From positions 124,001 to 188,000 of the forward strand of contig NZ_FNZQ01000003.1 in the NCBI RefSeq assembly GCF_900109285.1: 64,000 bases of DNA, written 5' to 3'. Made by a program: the position numbers and the translations under genes. The DNA is from Jannaschia helgolandensis. GTDB lineage: Bacteria > Pseudomonadota > Alphaproteobacteria > Rhodobacterales > Rhodobacteraceae. Below are positions 60,898-64,000 of this stretch, piece after piece. Every line of letters begins with the position of its first letter. Position 1 is the first letter of the stretch. The notes beneath the pieces were generated by a model. It ran no database searches. It saw only the letters and a list, made by a program, of their open reading frames with translations, and was not told the DNA's origin.

Positions 60898-62025
60898 ATG
60901 ATGCGCGCAGAAGTCCAGAACAACGTCGACGCCATCGGCAAGTCTGTCGCCCTTCTCAAGCGGCGGCTGGACTGGGAAACGGCGCCGCACCGGATGGAGG
61001 AGTTCAATGCGATGATCGAGGACCCGACCCTTTGGGACGATCCCGAGCGTGCGCAGAAGCTGATGCGCGACCGGCAGGCCCTGATGGATAGTATCGAGGG
61101 CATCGAGGCGCTGGAACGTGAAACCTCCGATAATGTCGAAATGATCGGCATGGGCGAACTGGAGGACGACGCCGAGATCGTTGCCGAGGCCGAAGCCGCC
61201 ATCGCCAGACTGGTCGAGACCGCCGCGGAGAAAGAACTCGAGGCGCTTCTGGACGGTGAGGCGGACGGCAACGACACCTTTCTGGAAATCAACTCGGGCG
61301 CGGGTGGCACGGAGTCCTGCGACTGGGCCAATATGCTGGCGCGAATGTATACGCGTTGGGCCGAGAAACGTGGCTATACCGTCGAGTTGCAGTCGCGGTC
61401 ACCGGGGGAGGAAGTCGGGATCAAGTCGGCGTCCTACAAGATCAGCGGCAAGAATGCCTATGGCTGGCTGAAGTCTGAATCCGGCGTGCACCGGCTGGTC
61501 CGCATCAGCCCCTACGATTCCGCGGCGCGGCGTCACACGTCGTTCAGTTCGGTCTGGGTCTATCCCGTTGTCGATGACAACATCGAGATCGAGGTCGCGC
61601 CCAACGATATCCGTATCGACACCTACCGGTCGTCCGGCGCGGGCGGGCAGCACGTGAATACCACCGACTCTGCCGTTCGGATCACCCACTTGCCGACGAA
61701 CATCGTCGTGACCAGTTCCGAGAAATCCCAGCACCAGAACCGCGATATCGCCATGAAGGCGCTGAAATCCCGGCTCTATCAGATGGAGCTGGATCGCCGA
61801 AACGCCGAGATCAACGCCGCCCACGAAGCCAAGGGTGACGCCGGTTGGGGCAATCAGATCCGGTCCTACGTCCTGCAACCCTACCAGATGGTCAAGGATT
61901 TGCGCACCGGGTACGAGACGTCGGATACGCAGGGTGTTCTGGACGGGTCGATCGACGGGATCATGGCCAGCGTTCTGGCGTCGGATGCATCGGGCAAGAG
62001 CCGGGCCGACAGCACCGGGGATTAA
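60898..62025 (+). CDS. prfB: Peptide chain release factor 2
   Basis: RF2, 375 residues, terminating at UGA/UAA. GGQ motif in SSGAGGQHVNTTDSAVRIT, and IKISGKNAYGW-like KISGKNAYGWLKSE. The stop-codon recognition tripeptide reads SPY (VRISPYDSAARRHTSF) instead of the textbook SPF, which I believe is common in alphaproteobacteria. The frame is uninterrupted from the start, so the UGA programmed frameshift of E. coli prfB is absent. It converges on the glycosyltransferase gene with a four-base overlap. Confidence 0.95.
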   Translation: MMRAEVQNNVDAIGKSVALLKRRLDWETAPHRMEEFNAMIEDPTLWDDPERAQKLMRDRQALMDSIEGIEALERETSDNVEMIGMGELEDDAEIVAEAEAAIARLVETAAEKELEALLDGEADGNDTFLEINSGAGGTESCDWANMLARMYTRWAEKRGYTVELQSRSPGEEVGIKSASYKISGKNAYGWLKSESGVHRLVRISPYDSAARRHTSFSSVWVYPVVDDNIEIEVAPNDIRIDTYRSSGAGGQHVNTTDSAVRITHLPTNIVVTSSEKSQHQNRDIAMKALKSRLYQMELDRRNAEINAAHEAKGDAGWGNQIRSYVLQPYQMVKDLRTGYETSDTQGVLDGSIDGIMASVLASDASGKSRADSTGD

Positions 62026-63377
62026 TCCGCGCTGGCGATCTGCGCCAGGTGCATCGCCGCCAGCAAGGCCCCGTCCTCATGCGCAATCCGTTCGCCCAGA
62101 TCGGTGGCATGGGCGTAATCGAACCGCTCCAACAATTCGCGCAGCTTCGGCATCGCGCGCGATGCGCTGAATTGGCGGCGGGGCAAAGTGACAGCCACAC
62201 CCATACGTGTCAGTCTGGCGGCATTGTCGGGCTGATCGCCGCCTATCGGCACGACCAGTTGCGGGCGACCGGATCGCAGCGCCTCGGCCGCAGTCCCCAT
62301 GCCACCGTGATGCAGAATCGCAGCCGCCTGTGGAAACAGCGGCGCGTGCGGCGTGTGCGGCAATGACAGAATATCGAGGCCGTCCGGAACCTCCGCCTGT
62401 CCGTGCAACAGCACCGACCGCAGGCCGAGCGCCCGCGACAGCCGCACCGCTTCGTCCCAGAAGGCCGGGCCACCGATACCCTGAGCAATGCTGCCCAGCG
62501 TGACAACCAGCGGCGGAGGCCCGGCTTCAAGCCACGCCTGCACCGACGCCGACAGATCTCCCAATGGCGCGCGGGGGAAGCCGACGGCGATCAGGCCGGA
62601 CGGGGCATCGTCGGGGACCGGCGCGAAGCTTTCGGACCAGAGGCCAAGGCGGATCGGAACGGCTTCCATACCCGGATCGACCATCGGCGTGCCGTGGTGC
62701 GGCGGCAGGTCCAGCCGGGCGCGGACCCGATTCAGGGAGGGCGACAGACCGGCGCGCAGAACCGATCTGGCCGTGCCCATGACAGCCCGGTTCCAGCCCC
62801 GCGTGACCGGGTTTCGCGGGGTGCGGACGGCCAGATCCATCCCCGGTCCGCGCGGCGGGTCCAACGCCGAGAACGCCAGCGTCGGTTGCAGGGTCAGGGG
62901 CACGAAGGGCAGGCCCGCCCGTTCCGCCGCGATCGCCGCCGTGAAGGTCATGACGGTGCCGGCGACACAGGCCGCACCGATACAGGCTTCCTCGATCTGC
63001 GGCAGCGTATCGGGAATAGCGGGGAAGACCACGCGGCGCAGGAAAGGCATCGGGTTGCGGAAGAAGTCGTCGGCGAGTCTGTCGAAACTCACACCCAGGT
63101 CGGCGGCAACCTGTGCCCTGGTCGGACCGACCGGCGTAGCCAGAAGCCCCCAGGACCGGGCAATGACGCAATCGTCGGGGGACAGAAGCAGCCGGACCTC
63201 CACTCCGATCCGGTCCAGTGACCGCGCGATCGACAGAACGGGATAGAGATCGCCCAGCGATCCCGCTGTCGTCAGAACCACGGCCCCCCGGCGGGACGGC
63301 GGGATGCGTCCTTCGAGGCCTGAAAGATGCGAAACCCCGCTCCATTTCCGGAACGGGGTTCGCACGACATTGGCCAT
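62022..63377 (-). CDS. UDP-sugar glycosyltransferase (GT1/MGT-like)
   Basis: A 451-residue GT-B glycosyltransferase: N-terminal acceptor domain VVLTTAGSLGDLYPVLSIARSL, C-terminal donor domain VVTLGSIAQGIGG, the nucleotide-sugar motif ILHHGGMGTAAEALRSGRP and VPIGGDQPDNAARL. Similar to sterol or macrolide/flavonoid-type glucosyltransferases; substrate unknown. No partner biosynthetic genes are nearby. Start at 63377, though a later start near SRRGAVVLTT is possible. Confidence 0.88.
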   Translation of the reverse strand: MANVVRTPFRKWSGVSHLSGLEGRIPPSRRGAVVLTTAGSLGDLYPVLSIARSLDRIGVEVRLLLSPDDCVIARSWGLLATPVGPTRAQVAADLGVSFDRLADDFFRNPMPFLRRVVFPAIPDTLPQIEEACIGAACVAGTVMTFTAAIAAERAGLPFVPLTLQPTLAFSALDPPRGPGMDLAVRTPRNPVTRGWNRAVMGTARSVLRAGLSPSLNRVRARLDLPPHHGTPMVDPGMEAVPIRLGLWSESFAPVPDDAPSGLIAVGFPRAPLGDLSASVQAWLEAGPPPLVVTLGSIAQGIGGPAFWDEAVRLSRALGLRSVLLHGQAEVPDGLDILSLPHTPHAPLFPQAAAILHHGGMGTAAEALRSGRPQLVVPIGGDQPDNAARLTRMGVAVTLPRRQFSASRAMPKLRELLERFDYAHATDLGERIAHEDGALLAAMHLAQIASAD

Positions 63378-63386
63378 GTAGTGTGC

Positions 63387-63932
63387 TTAACTTTTGGGTG
63401 TCGTATTGGTCGTGTTGGTCGGCGATGTTGTCACGACAGGTTTGGCATTCTGGCGCGATCCACTCGACAGCGGGTCGTCCTGACGCTGCACCGCGCCCTC
63501 GAAATGCGCACCGGATTCGATGGCAATCGTCTTGTGGATGATGTCGCCCTCGACACGAGCGGTCGACGTCAGCCGGACTTTCAAGCCCCGGACGCGACCG
63601 ATGACACGCCCGTTGACGACGATATCGTCGGCGATGACTTCGCCCCGGACCACGGCACCTTCGCCGACGGTCAGCAGGTGGGCCTGGATATTGCCTTCGA
63701 CCTCGCCTTCGATCTGGATGTCGCCGGACGTCTTGATGTCGCCCTTGATAACAAGGTCCGAAGACAGCGACGACGGTGCCACCTTGGGCTTCATCGCGGC
63801 CTGACCGGCACCGAGTTCAAGACCCGCAGGCTTCGACGGTGGCGTCGAGGAAGGAGGCGGTGTCGCGCCGGGTGTGGTAGGCTTGTCCGAGGCGTCACCG
63901 CCGGGCTGGTTCAACTTAGATTTAGAAAACAT
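63387..63932 (-). CDS. Bactofilin family cytoskeletal protein
   Basis: A 181-residue bactofilin: disordered Pro/Thr/Ser-rich N-tail, then a right-handed beta-helix core (SDLVIKGDIKTSGDIQIEG, GEGAVVRGEVIADDIVVNGRV, VEGDIIHKTIAIESGAHFEG) and a disordered C-tail. Bactofilins polymerise on membranes and localise cell-wall enzymes. It starts inside the end of the M23 peptidase gene (11-base overlap), an operon pairing known from several bacteria. Confidence 0.92.
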   Translation of the reverse strand: MFSKSKLNQPGGDASDKPTTPGATPPPSSTPPSKPAGLELGAGQAAMKPKVAPSSLSSDLVIKGDIKTSGDIQIEGEVEGNIQAHLLTVGEGAVVRGEVIADDIVVNGRVIGRVRGLKVRLTSTARVEGDIIHKTIAIESGAHFEGAVQRQDDPLSSGSRQNAKPVVTTSPTNTTNTTPKS

Positions 63933-64000
63933 CCTGACCTGCTTTTATAAAGGTATTAGGGTTCAGCGCCTCACCATTCCGCCTGATCTCATAGTGGGAA
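63922..64000 (-). CDS. M23 family metallopeptidase, C-terminal fragment
   Basis: Only the last 25 residues are in the window: SHYEIRRNGEALNPNTFIKA, then GQDVF. This is the typical end of M23 (LytM-type) endopeptidases, where the HYE histidine belongs to the HxH zinc motif. The rest lies beyond position 64000. Its overlap with the bactofilin gene suggests co-translation and joint action on peptidoglycan. Confidence 0.72.
   Translation of the reverse strand, partial: SHYEIRRNGEALNPNTFIKAGQDVF

Noticed and set aside
60898-61000. Programmed UGA frameshift in prfB
   Set aside because: The reading frame is continuous from the start through the conserved region; no internal stop.

Overview
The window is about 63% GC, densely coded on both strands, and reads as chromosomal DNA of an alphaproteobacterium of the order Rhodobacterales (Roseobacter/Paracoccus group). 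Reasons: the run rne - amiC - mrcA - prfB, with a large low-complexity insertion inside RNase E; a GTTC-N7-GTTC LexA box; a DUF1638 gene close to a corrinoid protein and a homocysteine methyltransferase; a DUF1476 (F1-ATPase zeta) gene; the grx4/bolA pair; and a GC-rich intergenic hairpin of a kind I associate with this group. I saw no tRNA, rRNA, CRISPR array, insertion sequence or prophage. Most of the content is core metabolism, with several small accessory operons. The genus cannot be fixed from sequence alone.

Layout. 1-7103: a left-truncated argE-like deacylase, divergent from a five-gene oligopeptide ABC importer (ATPase, ATPase, binding protein, two permeases). 7122-8839 (minus): a four-gene overlapping operon with a DUF442 phosphatase/sulfurtransferase-like protein and a cobalt-type nitrile hydratase or thiocyanate hydrolase whose beta chain is split into two genes. 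9205-12599: propionyl-CoA synthetase overlapping a soluble hybrid histidine kinase. 12619-16981: a hydrolase-OsmC fusion, gltX, a Tat-exported metallo-beta-lactamase-fold protein and a YHS protein. 17134-21613: a nucleoside salvage operon cdd-deoA-deoB-add-upp, chained by overlapping stop/start codons. 21698-29142: a secreted Pro/Ala/Thr-rich protein, a 34-codon candidate gene plus a TfoX-C protein, and an RND efflux pair preceded by a palindromic operator. 29401-32972: yfgM-like, bamB, der, the same order as in E. coli. 33095-36487: a Flp-like pilin, grx4, a small membrane protein, bolA, purL. 36558-42489: DUF1638, YbjQ, gluconokinase, corrinoid protein, a LexA-boxed radical SAM protein, a membrane EEP-fold protein and homocysteine methyltransferase. 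42656-47435: DUF1476, purC-purS, then csbD, an alcohol dehydrogenase and marC lying between purS and purQ. 47499-51472: DctB/DctD-like two-component system and an EEP protein with a damaged 5' end. 51957-62025: rne, an aminotransferase, amiC, ogt, mrcA, prfB. 62022-64000: a glycosyltransferase, bactofilin, and the tail of an M23 peptidase.

How the genes fit together. The salvage operon feeds nucleosides and uracil back to nucleotides, while purL, purC, purS and purQ supply de novo purines from separate transcription units. The corrinoid protein, the homocysteine methyltransferase and DUF1638 together suggest part of a multi-protein B12-dependent methionine synthase. The amidase, PBP1A, bactofilin and M23 peptidase are all cell-wall genes. 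The most unusual points are the split-beta nitrile hydratase/thiocyanate hydrolase operon with its coupled DUF442 gene, a DctD-type regulator that lacks the sigma-54 GAFTGA loop and has a rearranged Walker B motif, the LexA box on the radical SAM gene, and the frameshifted EEP gene after dctD.
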